Origin: Cedecea selenatireducens
Lineage (GTDB): Bacteria > Pseudomonadota > Gammaproteobacteria > Enterobacterales > Enterobacteriaceae
Direction: 5' to 3'
Length of the DNA: 64,000 bases
Assembly (NCBI RefSeq): GCF_042138895.1
Contig: NZ_JBHIKW010000012.1
Location: 62,001-126,000 of the forward strand
Shown here: one piece after another, positions 7,981 to 17,248 of the stretch
Layout of the letters: each line of letters opens with the position of its first letter
How positions within the stretch are numbered: position 1 is the stretch's first letter
Notes under the pieces: generated by a model
What the model was told of the DNA's origin: nothing
The model's input: only the letters and a program-made list of their open reading frames with translations
Database searches by the model: none
Program-made: the position numbers and the translations under genes

Positions 7981-10113
7981 TTACCACTGGTAGCTTAACG
8001 TGGCCACGTACTGACGCTTAACCGCGTACTCACAGCCGTTGTTCTGGCAGGCGGCGAGGTAAGTTTTGTTCGTCAGGTTGGCGGCGTTAAGCGCGACCTG
8101 CCACTGGCGGTACTGCCAGCCAATGCGGGCGTCATACACCGTAGCGCCCGGCACCTGCAGCGAGTTGTCGGTCGTGGCATAGCTTGGGCCGACGTAACGC
8201 ACGCCACCGCCGAGGGAGAAGCCGTCCAGCGGGCCGCTGAACGCGTACTGGCTCCAGAGTTTAGCCAGGTTGCGTGAAATCCCCGTTGGGTGTTTGCCCT
8301 GGCTGCCGTCGTTCGCTTGCAGCACTTCCGGATCGGTCAGCGAGTAAGAAGCGAGGATCTGCCAGGCTGGCGTAACGTTAATTTTGCCTTCCAGCTCGAT
8401 CCCACGGGAGCGGATCTCGCCGGTCTGCACGCTGTAGTTCACGTGATCGGGATCCGGCGTGGCGACGTTAGTCTGGCGCAGATCGAACAGCGCAAGCGTA
8501 AACAGCGCGTCCATCCCAACCGGATCGTATTTCAGCCCGACTTCGGTCTGCTTGCCTTTGGTTGGCTTAAACGCGTTGCCGTTAAAGTCGGTACCGGCGC
8601 CTGGTACGAACGAGGTCGAGTAGCTGATGTATGGCGCAATGCCGTTATCAAAGTGGTACAGCAGCCCCGCGCGGCCGGTTGTCGCGTAGTCGTTGCGAGT
8701 CTGGTGAGTGTCGTTCAGCAGGTTAGTGGCTTTGGTTTGCGCGCTGTCGTAGCGCCCCGCCAGGCTCATCACCCAGTTGTCCAGCGCCAGCTGATCCTGC
8801 AGGTAAAGCCCCGTTTGATCCATCGTCGAATGGCTGCTGCTGGTGAACTCAGGCACTTCAACCGGCGTGCTGTAGTCCGGGTGGAGGTAATTCAGCGGCG
8901 AAGCGTCGCCGTAGCCCGCCCGGCTGCGCACCGAAGAGTGCATCACGTCCACGCCAAGCAGCGCGGTGTGCGACACCGGGCCGGTATCGAAACGGAATTC
9001 AGCCTGGTTATCCGCCGCAAAGTTACTCATCGTCTCGGTGAGGTTCATGGAGTAACGGTCCACCAGCGGCTGGGTCGCGTAGGTGCCGAACGGGTACACC
9101 ATGCGGTAATCCGCGCTGCTGCTGCTGTAGCGGACGTTCTGGCGCAGGGTGACGCTGTCGTTCAGCTCGGTGCGGAACTGGTAGCCGATGCTGCCCTGCC
9201 TGCGGGTGTAGGAGTCAAATCCAGGCTGGCCGCCGTAGAAATCTGTGCCGATGTGACCGTTCGGGTTGTTCACCAGCGTGCCCTTCATCGGCAGCATATT
9301 GTAGAAGCCGGTATCGGGGTCCTGGCGCAGCTGCGCCAGCAGCGTCAGGCTGGTGCGGTCGTTCGGCTGCCAGGTGACGGACGGCGCAATATCGTAGTGC
9401 TGGTAGCGGGTGTGATCGACCTGGGTTTTGGTATCGAAGAAGGTGCCCGCCACGCGGCCGAGCCACTCTTTGCTGTCGGTCAGCGGGCCGGTGACGTCAA
9501 AGCCGGTACCGAACTGGCTGTTATTCCCGGCGCTGACGTAAACCTGGCCGCCCGGCTGGGCCTGCGGCGTTTTGCTGACGAGGTTCACCACGCCGCCAGG
9601 GTTCGCCTGGCCGTAAAGCACCGAAGCGGGTCCTTTGACCACTTCAATGCGGGAGAGCAGGAACGGGTCCCACGCCGGGCGGCTCCACCAGGCTTCACGC
9701 GGCAGGCGCAGGCCGTCCAGATATTCGTCGGCCTCAAAGCCGCGCACCATGATGGTATCAAAGCGGGTATCCGGCCCTGCGCTTTCGGAAGAAACGCCCG
9801 CCACATAGCGCAGCGTCTCCGGAATGTTCTTTGCCGCCATGGCCGCGATTTGCGCCTGGGTCACCACCGAAATACTCTGCGGCGTGCGGCTAATCAGCGA
9901 GCTGGATTTGGTGCCCGCCACCGCCTCATGCGCCACAATGCTGGTTTCATCTTCCTGGCCGGAAGAAGAAGGTGCCGTGGCCGTAACGACCATCGTGCCG
10001 TCCTGCGTAGCAGGCTTGTCCGCTGCCTGGGCAAAGCCCGCGCACGCCGCAAAGACTGCACAACTTAACGCCTTTAAAGGCATGTTCCCGTTTACCCATC
10101 CGCCCTGTTTCAT
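7981..10113 (-). CDS. TonB-dependent siderophore receptor
   Basis: Outer-membrane receptor of about 710 residues. A signal peptide ends at FAQA; it may begin at the annotated ATG or at an internal ATG ten codons later (10083), which has a better ribosome site. A TonB-box-like DGTMVVTA stretch is followed by the plug domain (TPQSISVVTQAQIAAM, VRGFEADEYLDGLRLP, VKGPASVLYGQANPGGVVNLVSK). The barrel ends in an aromatic residue (YQW). It resembles hydroxamate receptors such as FhuA/FhuE/FoxA; the ligand is not deducible. It lies 4 bp upstream of the fhuD-like gene in one transcription unit and is preceded by a Fur-like box. Confidence 0.9.
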   Translation of the reverse strand: MKQGGWVNGNMPLKALSCAVFAACAGFAQAADKPATQDGTMVVTATAPSSSGQEDETSIVAHEAVAGTKSSSLISRTPQSISVVTQAQIAAMAAKNIPETLRYVAGVSSESAGPDTRFDTIMVRGFEADEYLDGLRLPREAWWSRPAWDPFLLSRIEVVKGPASVLYGQANPGGVVNLVSKTPQAQPGGQVYVSAGNNSQFGTGFDVTGPLTDSKEWLGRVAGTFFDTKTQVDHTRYQHYDIAPSVTWQPNDRTSLTLLAQLRQDPDTGFYNMLPMKGTLVNNPNGHIGTDFYGGQPGFDSYTRRQGSIGYQFRTELNDSVTLRQNVRYSSSSADYRMVYPFGTYATQPLVDRYSMNLTETMSNFAADNQAEFRFDTGPVSHTALLGVDVMHSSVRSRAGYGDASPLNYLHPDYSTPVEVPEFTSSSHSTMDQTGLYLQDQLALDNWVMSLAGRYDSAQTKATNLLNDTHQTRNDYATTGRAGLLYHFDNGIAPYISYSTSFVPGAGTDFNGNAFKPTKGKQTEVGLKYDPVGMDALFTLALFDLRQTNVATPDPDHVNYSVQTGEIRSRGIELEGKINVTPAWQILASYSLTDPEVLQANDGSQGKHPTGISRNLAKLWSQYAFSGPLDGFSLGGGVRYVGPSYATTDNSLQVPGATVYDARIGWQYRQWQVALNAANLTNKTYLAACQNNGCEYAVKRQYVATLSYQW

Positions 10114-10143
10114 ATCGACCGTATCATGTTATAAGAAGAGGAT

Positions 10144-10162
10144 CGAAATGATAATTATTCAC
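10144..10162 (-). promoter_or_regulatory. Fur box upstream of the siderophore receptor operon
   Basis: The 19-bp sequence matches the classical Fur consensus at 13 of 19 positions by my alignment, with an intact aATGATAATtATT core. It lies 31-49 bp upstream of the receptor start, where a Fur repressor would block the promoter. This fits iron-regulated expression of receptor, binding protein, permease and exporter. Confidence 0.75.
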
Positions 10163-10293
10163 CTTTAAAAGAGAAGAGCACCCGTGGCAGAATAGCGCGA
10201 TCGGATGGAGGGATATCGCAAAGCGGACAGAGATTGTCTTAACGCGCTACTGCGTCATGAAATGGCGAGAATCGGACGAACGGCAGGCAACAG

Positions 10294-11058
10294 ATGATAA
10301 AGCAAGGCACACAGCAGAGTCCGCAGGAAGCGTTGCTGGAAGTACGAGAACTCCATTATAGCGCAGGAAGCCAGGAACCGTTTCACGCCCACGAACAGGG
10401 CCAGCTGATTTACCCGGTCAGCGGCGTGGCGAAGATCCGCAGCGAGCAAAACGTCTGGGTCGTCGCCCCCGGCCACGCGCTCTGGCTGCCGGGGCGCCTG
10501 CCGCACGGCTTAGAGGCCATCGGCAAAGTGGTGACCCACAACCTGTACATGACGCCTGCAGCCTCGGCCGCGTTCAGCCGCCGCAGCCGCAGCCTGGCCG
10601 TCACGCCGCTGTTTCAGTCCCTCACCGTGGCGGGGCTGGAAAAGCCAGCCGACCCTCAGCGCCTCTGGCTGCTGCATGACCTGCTGCACAACGAACTGTT
10701 GCGCCTGCAGGACATCGCCCTGTGCCACATCACCCTGCCCCACGACCGGCGCATTCGCCAGCTTTGCGACGCGCTGTGCAGCGACCTTTCCCAGCGCGAA
10801 ACCCTCGCCTGGTGGGGCAAGCGGGTTGGTGCGAGCGAAAGAACCCTGTCGCGGCTGTTCCGGGAAGAGACGCAGCTCAGTTTTACCGAATGGCGGCAGC
10901 AGATGCACCTGGTGGAAGCCGTCTGCCATCTTGCACGCGGCACCACCATCAGCACGCTCTCCAGCACGCTCGGCTACGCCAGCAGCAGCGCGTTTATCGC
11001 TATGTTCCGGAAAAAGCTGGGCGTTTCTCCGCAGAGGTATATTGGCCGCTATCTCTGA
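10294..11058 (+). CDS. AraC-family transcriptional regulator with N-terminal cupin
   Basis: 254 residues. The N-terminal half is a cupin-like sensor (FHAHEQGQLIYPVSGVAKI, then VVAPGHALWLPGRLPHG), and the C-terminal half is a double helix-turn-helix AraC domain (VGASERTLSRLFREETQLSF, then STLGYASSSAFIAMFRKKLGVSP). The arrangement resembles NimR-type AraC regulators. It is divergent from the siderophore receptor operon, so it is a plausible activator or repressor of it. No binding site could be assigned. Confidence 0.85.
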   Translation: MIKQGTQQSPQEALLEVRELHYSAGSQEPFHAHEQGQLIYPVSGVAKIRSEQNVWVVAPGHALWLPGRLPHGLEAIGKVVTHNLYMTPAASAAFSRRSRSLAVTPLFQSLTVAGLEKPADPQRLWLLHDLLHNELLRLQDIALCHITLPHDRRIRQLCDALCSDLSQRETLAWWGKRVGASERTLSRLFREETQLSFTEWRQQMHLVEAVCHLARGTTISTLSSTLGYASSSAFIAMFRKKLGVSPQRYIGRYL

Positions 11059-11122
11059 CACGGCTTTTACAATCCGGTTCCTTCGGCGATAATCAGCGTT
11101 TGCGCCCCGGACCGGAACAACC

Positions 11123-12745
11123 ATGAGCGACACGAAGCCCCCGCAAACAACGGCCAAACGCCCGATGAAACTCAGCACCTCGGTGACGCTGATGCTGTGC
11201 GCCGTCATCGGCTCGGTGCTGCTTGTGGTCTATGCGCTGTATTTTATTCAGATAAGCAACGCCACCCGCAGCGGCCTGAAAGACACCGCGCTGGCGGTGG
11301 CGAGAACCCTGGCCGACGACCCGACCATCAAATACGGCCTGACGCAGCCGCACGGCAAAGACATTATTCCGCCGGTCGCCACCCGCGTGCAGGAACGTAA
11401 CGATCTGCTGTTCGTGGTGGTGACCGACATGAACGGCATCCGCTTTTCACACCCTCAGCCCGGCAATATTGGCTCCCATTTTATCGGTGATGACATTTTC
11501 CCGGCCCTGGAAGGCAAAGAGAACGTCTCGATAAACCACGGCGTGCTGGCAGAGGCTTTACGCGTATTTACCCCGGTTTATGACGAGCAGCATAAGCAGA
11601 TTGGCGTGGTAGCCATCGGTATTTCGCTCAGCAAAGTGGACGAGCAGATCAGCAAAAGCCGCTGGAGCGTGCTCTGGACGGTGTTGTTCAGCGCCCTGTT
11701 CGGCTCGCTCGGCACCTGGGTGCTGGTGCGCGTGCTGAAGCGCATTCTGTTCGGCTTCGAACCGTATGAAATTTCCGCGCTGTTCGAGCAGCGCCAGGCG
11801 ATGCTTCAGTCCGTTAAAGAGGGCATTATCGCCGTTGACCGCGAGGGCCGGGTAACGCTCATCAACCACGCGGCGCGCAAGCTGCTGCTCTCCCCGGACG
11901 ATTTCCGCCTCGGCAAAACCGTGCCGCCGGGGCCGCTGGTGGCGACGCTGTGCGAAGTGCTCCACACCGGCACGTCAATTCAGGACAGGCAAATCATCAG
12001 CTACGGCCGGCTGGTATTGTGTAATGCCGTGCCAATTCGTATAAATAACCAGGTGATCGGCGCCATCAGCACCTTCCGCGACAAAACGGAAATCAATTTG
12101 TTGACCCAGCGTGTAGACGGCATGGTGAATTATGTCGACGCGCTGCGCGAGCGCTCACACGAGTTTATGAACAAGCTGCACGTGATCCTCGGCCTGCTGC
12201 AGCTTAAGCATTACGACAAGCTTGAAGAGTACATTCTGCAAACCGCGAGCAATTACCAGACGGAAATTGGCACGCTGCAGAGCAAAATTAAGTCGCCGGT
12301 GATTGCCGGGTTCCTGATTGGCAAGATTAACCGCGCGCGTGAAGCGGGCCATCACCTGGCGCTTGCCGAGGAATGCCAGTTGCCGGACAACCCGAACGAG
12401 CTGCAGGTGATGGCGCTGATTACCGCGCTGGGCAACCTGATCGAAAACGCGCTGGACGCAATGAGCGGCCAGCCTGACGGCGAAGTCGGCGTCCTGCTGC
12501 ATTACCAGAACGGCGTGCTGAGCGTCGAAGTGAGCGACGACGGGCCGGGCATCGAGCCGGACCATATTCAGTCTATTTTTGACAAAGGCTACTCCACCAA
12601 AGGCGAGCAGCGTGGCGTAGGCCTGTTCCTCGCCCGGCAGCAGATTGAGCGGCTTGGCGGCAGTATTCAGGTGGAGTCAGAACCCGGCGTCTTCACCCAA
12701 TTCTTTGTGCAGTTACCCTGGGATAGTGAAAGGAACAATGCGTGA
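11123..12745 (+). CDS. dcuS: C4-dicarboxylate sensor histidine kinase DcuS
   Basis: Membrane sensor kinase of 540 residues that aligns along nearly its whole length with E. coli DcuS as I remember it. The order is a first membrane helix (about 20-42), a periplasmic PAS/Cache domain with RNDLLFVVVTDMNGIRFSHP, a second helix (about 180-205), a cytoplasmic PAS, the phospho-acceptor histidine H346 in RERSHEFMNKLH, and an ATPase domain with DDGPGI and GVGLFLARQQ. It responds to fumarate and other C4-dicarboxylates. Its stop overlaps the dcuR start. It may be the only DcuS or a paralogue dedicated to this locus. Confidence 0.93.
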   Translation: MSDTKPPQTTAKRPMKLSTSVTLMLCAVIGSVLLVVYALYFIQISNATRSGLKDTALAVARTLADDPTIKYGLTQPHGKDIIPPVATRVQERNDLLFVVVTDMNGIRFSHPQPGNIGSHFIGDDIFPALEGKENVSINHGVLAEALRVFTPVYDEQHKQIGVVAIGISLSKVDEQISKSRWSVLWTVLFSALFGSLGTWVLVRVLKRILFGFEPYEISALFEQRQAMLQSVKEGIIAVDREGRVTLINHAARKLLLSPDDFRLGKTVPPGPLVATLCEVLHTGTSIQDRQIISYGRLVLCNAVPIRINNQVIGAISTFRDKTEINLLTQRVDGMVNYVDALRERSHEFMNKLHVILGLLQLKHYDKLEEYILQTASNYQTEIGTLQSKIKSPVIAGFLIGKINRAREAGHHLALAEECQLPDNPNELQVMALITALGNLIENALDAMSGQPDGEVGVLLHYQNGVLSVEVSDDGPGIEPDHIQSIFDKGYSTKGEQRGVGLFLARQQIERLGGSIQVESEPGVFTQFFVQLPWDSERNNA

Positions 12746-13461
12746 TTAATGTCTTAATTGTTGATGATGATGCGATGGTCGCGGAGCTTAACCGCGCCTA
12801 CGTCAGCCAAATCCCGGGCTTTAGCTGCTGCGGTTCCGCCTCCACGCTGAAACAGGCGCGGGAGATGGTCAGCAACCCGGAGTTAAAAATAGATTTAATT
12901 CTGCTGGATGTGTATATGCAGCAGGATAACGGCCTGGATCTGCTGCCTACGCTGCGTGAAGCGGGGAAAACCATCGACGTGATCGTTATCTCGTCGGCGG
13001 CCGACGCGGCCACCATCCAGAAGTCGATGCACTACGGCGTGGTCGATTACCTGATTAAACCGTTCCAGTTCCCGCGCTTTGAAGAGGCGCTAACCAACTG
13101 GCGCGAAAAGAAAAACCTGATGGGCACCCATAAATATTATGAGCAGGCTGACGTCGACCGTCTGCTGCACGGTGGCTCGCCGGTGGTGGCGGACGCCAAG
13201 CGCCTGCCGAAGGGGCTGACGCCGCAAACGCTGCGCACCATTTGCCAGTGGATCGACACGCACCCAACGGAAGAGTTCTCCACCGACGAGCTGGCGGCGG
13301 CGGTGAATATCTCTCGCGTGTCATGCCGTAAGTATCTGATCTGGCTCGCACAGATTAATATTCTGTTCACCAGCATTCACTACGGCATGACCGGCCGCCC
13401 GGTTTACCGCTACCGCCTGCAGGTTGAGCAGCTTGGCCTGCTTAAGCAGTACTGCCAGTAA
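12742..13461 (+). CDS. dcuR: Response regulator DcuR
   Basis: CitB/DcuR-type response regulator of 239 residues starting at a GTG that overlaps the dcuS stop. It has the acidic pocket DDD at residues 8-10, phospho-acceptor D56 (LLDVYMQ), the conserved SSAADAATI and KPF segments, and a C-terminal helix-turn-helix (STDELAAAVNISRVSCRKYL). It is very close to E. coli DcuR. Likely targets are the fumarate reductase, DASS transporter and fumarase genes just downstream. Its 3' end overlaps the convergent apbE gene by 20 bp. Confidence 0.93.
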   Translation: MINVLIVDDDAMVAELNRAYVSQIPGFSCCGSASTLKQAREMVSNPELKIDLILLDVYMQQDNGLDLLPTLREAGKTIDVIVISSAADAATIQKSMHYGVVDYLIKPFQFPRFEEALTNWREKKNLMGTHKYYEQADVDRLLHGGSPVVADAKRLPKGLTPQTLRTICQWIDTHPTEEFSTDELAAAVNISRVSCRKYLIWLAQINILFTSIHYGMTGRPVYRYRLQVEQLGLLKQYCQ

Positions 13462-14410
13462 TCAGTTGGTAGCCGTCAGCCAGTAACGTAAAGCGGAACT
13501 GGCTGGCGGAAGAGAGAATAATCTCTCGCCTTTTGGTCACAAAAATCGCCTCGATATCGGGGCGATTTGCCAACACCGCACAGCCTTTTTCTACGCCCAT
13601 GCCATAAATCAACGTGGTCCAGATATCCCCGTCTATGGAGTCGGTGGAAACGATCGTCACGCTATCAAGATCGTTGTCCAGCGGGTAGCCGGTACGCGGA
13701 TCGAGAATGTGGTGATAGCGTTTGCCGTCCAGTTCGAAATAGCGCTCGTAAACGCCGGACGTCACCACCGACTTGTTTGCCACCTCAATCACGCCCAGCA
13801 TCTCGTCGGGGCCGCTAAACGGCTTTTTCAGGCCAATGGACCAGCCGCCTTCCGGCGAGCCCAGGGTCTGCACGTTGCCCCCGAGATTAATCAGCCCCTG
13901 CTCCACGCCCTGGCGCTTCAGGAAGTCACGTACGCGGTCGGCAATATAGCCCTTGGCTATCGCGCCAAGATCGATTTCCATGCCGGTATGCGCCAGATAA
14001 ACGCTGCCTTCGGCTTCGTCCAGCACCACCTGATGCGGCTGCGTGCGCGGCAGCAGCGCGGCAATATCCTGCTCCGGCGGGACGCTGTCGCCCTTGAAGC
14101 CAATCTTCCAGCGTTTCACCAGCGGGCCGATGGCCAGATTAAAGATACTGTCGGGAAACAGGCTGGCGGCTTTCGCGCACTTAATAAGCTCAAACACCGG
14201 GCGGCCGACGGTGACCGGGTGCCTGCCCGCGGCGTGATTAATGCTCATCACCTGGGATTCGGCCCGGTTAACGGTCAGGAGGTCTTCGTATTGTTTAATC
14301 AGGCGGAACACCTGAGAGGCGAGCGTTTCGTTATGTTCGAACAGTTTGAGGAGGATGGGCGAGCCCATTAATACCGCGGAGTACCCGTAAACACCTTCGG
14401 TTTGTGACAT
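13442..14410 (-). CDS. apbE: ApbE-family FAD:protein FMN transferase
   Basis: 322 residues from the ATG at 14410, which has a strong ribosome site (aaaggag); a longer frame opens at 14461 without one. ApbE proteins move FMN from FAD to a threonine in the FMN_bind motif of a partner flavoprotein. Diagnostic segments are EIDLGAIAKGYIADRV and INLGGNVQTLGSP, then HHILDPRTGYPL and VTSGVYERYF. The gene directly upstream on the same strand encodes a fumarate reductase with such a motif, so this is very likely its dedicated modifying enzyme. There is no lipoprotein signal, consistent with action in the cytoplasm. Confidence 0.92.
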   Translation of the reverse strand: MSQTEGVYGYSAVLMGSPILLKLFEHNETLASQVFRLIKQYEDLLTVNRAESQVMSINHAAGRHPVTVGRPVFELIKCAKAASLFPDSIFNLAIGPLVKRWKIGFKGDSVPPEQDIAALLPRTQPHQVVLDEAEGSVYLAHTGMEIDLGAIAKGYIADRVRDFLKRQGVEQGLINLGGNVQTLGSPEGGWSIGLKKPFSGPDEMLGVIEVANKSVVTSGVYERYFELDGKRYHHILDPRTGYPLDNDLDSVTIVSTDSIDGDIWTTLIYGMGVEKGCAVLANRPDIEAIFVTKRREIILSSASQFRFTLLADGYQLITGSTA

Positions 14411-14467
14411 AGCGGCTCCTTTAGCTGAAAGGGTTGCGCCCCGGCACTGGCCGGAGCGCATTCGGGC

Positions 14468-17248
14468 TTAGCGTTTTGCCCAGCTTGCCGCCTGATGGCC
14501 CGCCTGGGTACCAAAGACAATAATATCAGCCACCGCGTTACCGCCGATGCGGTTTCCGCCGTGAATCCCACCGGCCACTTCACCCGCGGCGAACACGCCA
14601 GGGATAACCTGATGCTGTTTATCCAGCACTTCGGTTTCAGCGTTGATGGTCACGCCGCCCATGGTGTGGTGCACCCCTGGGGCGATACGGATGGCGTGGA
14701 ACGGACCATCTTTAATCGGGTTACGCAGCGCGGTTTTACGGCCAAAATCTTCGTCGTACTGATTTTCCACGAAGCCGTTGTAACGCTCAAGCGTGGCGAG
14801 GAACGTGTGGTAATCCATGCCGAGTTTTTCCGCCAGCTCGCGTGGACCTTCAGCGCTAACCACAAAGCCTTTGGCGATGTACTCATCCGCCGCTTTGTTT
14901 TTAGTGCGCACGTTCTCGTCGAACACGATATAAGCGAATTTCTCCGGCAGCGCGATAATCTGCGCCGACACTTTATCGCGGGTTTCCATTTCGTTAAAGA
15001 AACGGCTGCCTTTCTGGTTCACGAGGATAGCCCCGCCGCCGCGAATGGACTCAGAAATCAGGTACGACGTAGTTTGCTCTACGGTTGGGTGAATCTGAAT
15101 TTCGCCCATATCCACCGTGCCGGCACCCAGTTTTTCCAGCAGGGCGATACCGCCGCCGGTCGCGCCTTTATGGTTAGTAGTTACAAACCCTTCCAGGTCA
15201 GGACGGTATTTCACCACCATCTGGCTGTTGGCGCTGAAGCCGCCGGTCGCCACGATAACGCTTTTCGCGTGCACCGTGAGCGCTTCGTTTTCGTCCGTCA
15301 GCAGCGCTACGCCGCTCACCGCGCCCTGCTCAAACAGAATGTCCGTTACCGCCGTTTCCATCAGCACGTCGATGCTGCGTTTGTTGATGTTACGCAGCAG
15401 GCCGCTGATCAGATAGCCGCCAACCGCCGATCCGTCGCGAGGGCGGTGGGTACGGTCAATGCTCATCCCGCCGGTGGTGGTGATGTCGTTCAGCATGATG
15501 CCGCGGTCCGCCAGCCACTCAATCGCCTGCGGGGCGTTTTCCACAAAGCGGTGCAGCAGCTCAGGGTTGTTTTTGTTGTAGCCGCCCTTCAGGGTTTCGG
15601 CGTAGAACAGCTCTTTGCTGTCGAAAATGCCTTTTACGCGCTGGAAGCGAGTTTCCGCCGCGTTCATCCCGGCTGAAGCCTTAACGGTGTTCCCGCCGAT
15701 GGACGGCATTTTCTCAACGATCAGAACGCTGGCACCTTCGTCATGCGCCTGAATCGCCGCCGCCAGACCGGCACCGCCGCTGCCTACGACCACAACGTCG
15801 TAGCTCTGCGGGGCGCTAACGCCGCCGCTTTCTTCAAACGCCTGCTGTTTGCTGGATTTCACCATCGCTTTAGAAACGGCTTTTTTCACCGCTTCGCTCT
15901 GGGACGTTGCGCCAGAAATGGCGTCCACAAACGGCGAGTTAGCGGTCAGAATGCGGGTACGAATTTCTTCGAAGTTAGTGGTGAATTCAACGTCGTCCTG
16001 TGGGCCAGAGGCCAGCGCGATATCGGCGATACGATCGCTGTCTAAGCTGACGTTGATCACCAGCTGGTTGACGTCATCGCTAACGGTTTCTTCGAAAATC
16101 CCCGGTTTGAACTTAGAGGCGCCGCCCATGCTCATGTCGCGGATCATCGCCTCGACCAGCGAGAAGCGCCACAGCGGCTCAGGGATGGTCAGCTCTTCAC
16201 GTTTGGTGCTGTCGATAAACAGATCCAGCACTTCGCCGTTGGCGATGCGGGCAGTCCAGTCCGGGTAGGCGATGCAGGCGCGGCCTACGGCCACGAGGTC
16301 ATAACCGTGCTCCAGCGCGGTTTCCACGTCGGAAGCATTCACGATGCCGCCCACGCCCATCACCGGGATCTGCGCCAGCGCCTCTGAACGCATTTCGCAG
16401 TATTTGTTGATCAGCGGCGTTGGGTCAGTGGTGTCGTTGATCGACGGACGCAGCGAGTAGCCCAGGGAGAAGTGCAGGTAGTCCAGACCGCGAGCGGCCA
16501 GTTTTTCCAGCAGGTACATGGTGTCGTCAAAGCGAATCCCAGGGACTTCAAGCTCTTCCGGGGAGAAGCGATAGCCGATGATGAACGCGTCGTCGGCGTA
16601 CTGGCGCACCATTTGATGGGTGATATCCAGCACAGCGAGCGGGAACTTAGCGCGGTTGTCGCGGCTGCCGCCCCATTCGTCGTCGCGCTGGTTTGAGTTC
16701 GGGGAATAGAACTGCTGGATCAGGTAGGTGTTTGCGCCGTGAATTTCCACGCCGTCAAAACCGGCCTGAATTGCGCGGCGAACGGCGTCACCGAATTTGC
16801 CCACCATGCCTGCCACTTCTTCAGTGGTCAGGGCGTTCGGCGTAGCTGCGCCGTCACGAGGTGCAGCCAGCGCGCTTGGCGCAACCGGCGTACGGCCACC
16901 GATGAGCTTAGGGTCGACCATGCGGCCGCCGTGGTAAATCTGCAGCAGTGCTCTGGAGCCTTCACCCTTAATCGCGGAGGCGATTTTCGCCAGTCCGGCA
17001 ATTTTCTCGTCGTTATCAATCCCGATAGCGCCCGGGAAAGCGAGGCCCAGATCGTCAATAAAACAGCATTCCACCACGATGGTGCCGATGCTGCCGGCGC
17101 GTACGCGGTAGTATTCCACCAGCTCTTCGGTCACGGTGCCATCAAAATACCCGGTACAGGTGGTCATCGGTGCCATTAACAGACGATTTTTTAACGCCGT
17201 ACCGTTAGGTAAAGTAAATGGGCTTAACATGTGTTTGTCGGTGCTCAT
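14468..17248 (-). CDS. Soluble three-domain fumarate reductase (OYE/FMN_bind/FAD_binding_2)
   Basis: 926 residues without signal peptide. The N-terminal ~370 residues are an old-yellow-enzyme/2,4-dienoyl-reductase-like FMN domain (FDGVEIHGANTYLIQQF, VMGVGGIVNASDVE). A small FMN_bind domain follows, with the ApbE target SGATS (Thr448). The C-terminal half is a fumarate reductase flavoprotein domain (VVVGSGGAGLAAAIQAHDEG, HHTMGGVTINAETEVLD, GGNRIGGNAVADI). This matches the architecture of the cytoplasmic NADH:fumarate oxidoreductase described in Klebsiella, which reduces fumarate with NADH independently of the quinone pool. It is divergent from the transporter-fumarase operon across a 619-bp AT-rich region. 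Confidence 0.9.
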   Translation of the reverse strand: MSTDKHMLSPFTLPNGTALKNRLLMAPMTTCTGYFDGTVTEELVEYYRVRAGSIGTIVVECCFIDDLGLAFPGAIGIDNDEKIAGLAKIASAIKGEGSRALLQIYHGGRMVDPKLIGGRTPVAPSALAAPRDGAATPNALTTEEVAGMVGKFGDAVRRAIQAGFDGVEIHGANTYLIQQFYSPNSNQRDDEWGGSRDNRAKFPLAVLDITHQMVRQYADDAFIIGYRFSPEELEVPGIRFDDTMYLLEKLAARGLDYLHFSLGYSLRPSINDTTDPTPLINKYCEMRSEALAQIPVMGVGGIVNASDVETALEHGYDLVAVGRACIAYPDWTARIANGEVLDLFIDSTKREELTIPEPLWRFSLVEAMIRDMSMGGASKFKPGIFEETVSDDVNQLVINVSLDSDRIADIALASGPQDDVEFTTNFEEIRTRILTANSPFVDAISGATSQSEAVKKAVSKAMVKSSKQQAFEESGGVSAPQSYDVVVVGSGGAGLAAAIQAHDEGASVLIVEKMPSIGGNTVKASAGMNAAETRFQRVKGIFDSKELFYAETLKGGYNKNNPELLHRFVENAPQAIEWLADRGIMLNDITTTGGMSIDRTHRPRDGSAVGGYLISGLLRNINKRSIDVLMETAVTDILFEQGAVSGVALLTDENEALTVHAKSVIVATGGFSANSQMVVKYRPDLEGFVTTNHKGATGGGIALLEKLGAGTVDMGEIQIHPTVEQTTSYLISESIRGGGAILVNQKGSRFFNEMETRDKVSAQIIALPEKFAYIVFDENVRTKNKAADEYIAKGFVVSAEGPRELAEKLGMDYHTFLATLERYNGFVENQYDEDFGRKTALRNPIKDGPFHAIRIAPGVHHTMGGVTINAETEVLDKQHQVIPGVFAAGEVAGGIHGGNRIGGNAVADIIVFGTQAGHQAASWAKR

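Noticed and set aside
8290..10068. A 592-codon open frame opposite the TonB-dependent receptor
   Set aside because: The receptor on the other strand has clear plug and barrel motifs and a signal peptide. The antisense product is low-complexity, rich in Val/Ala/Arg/His, and matches no family.
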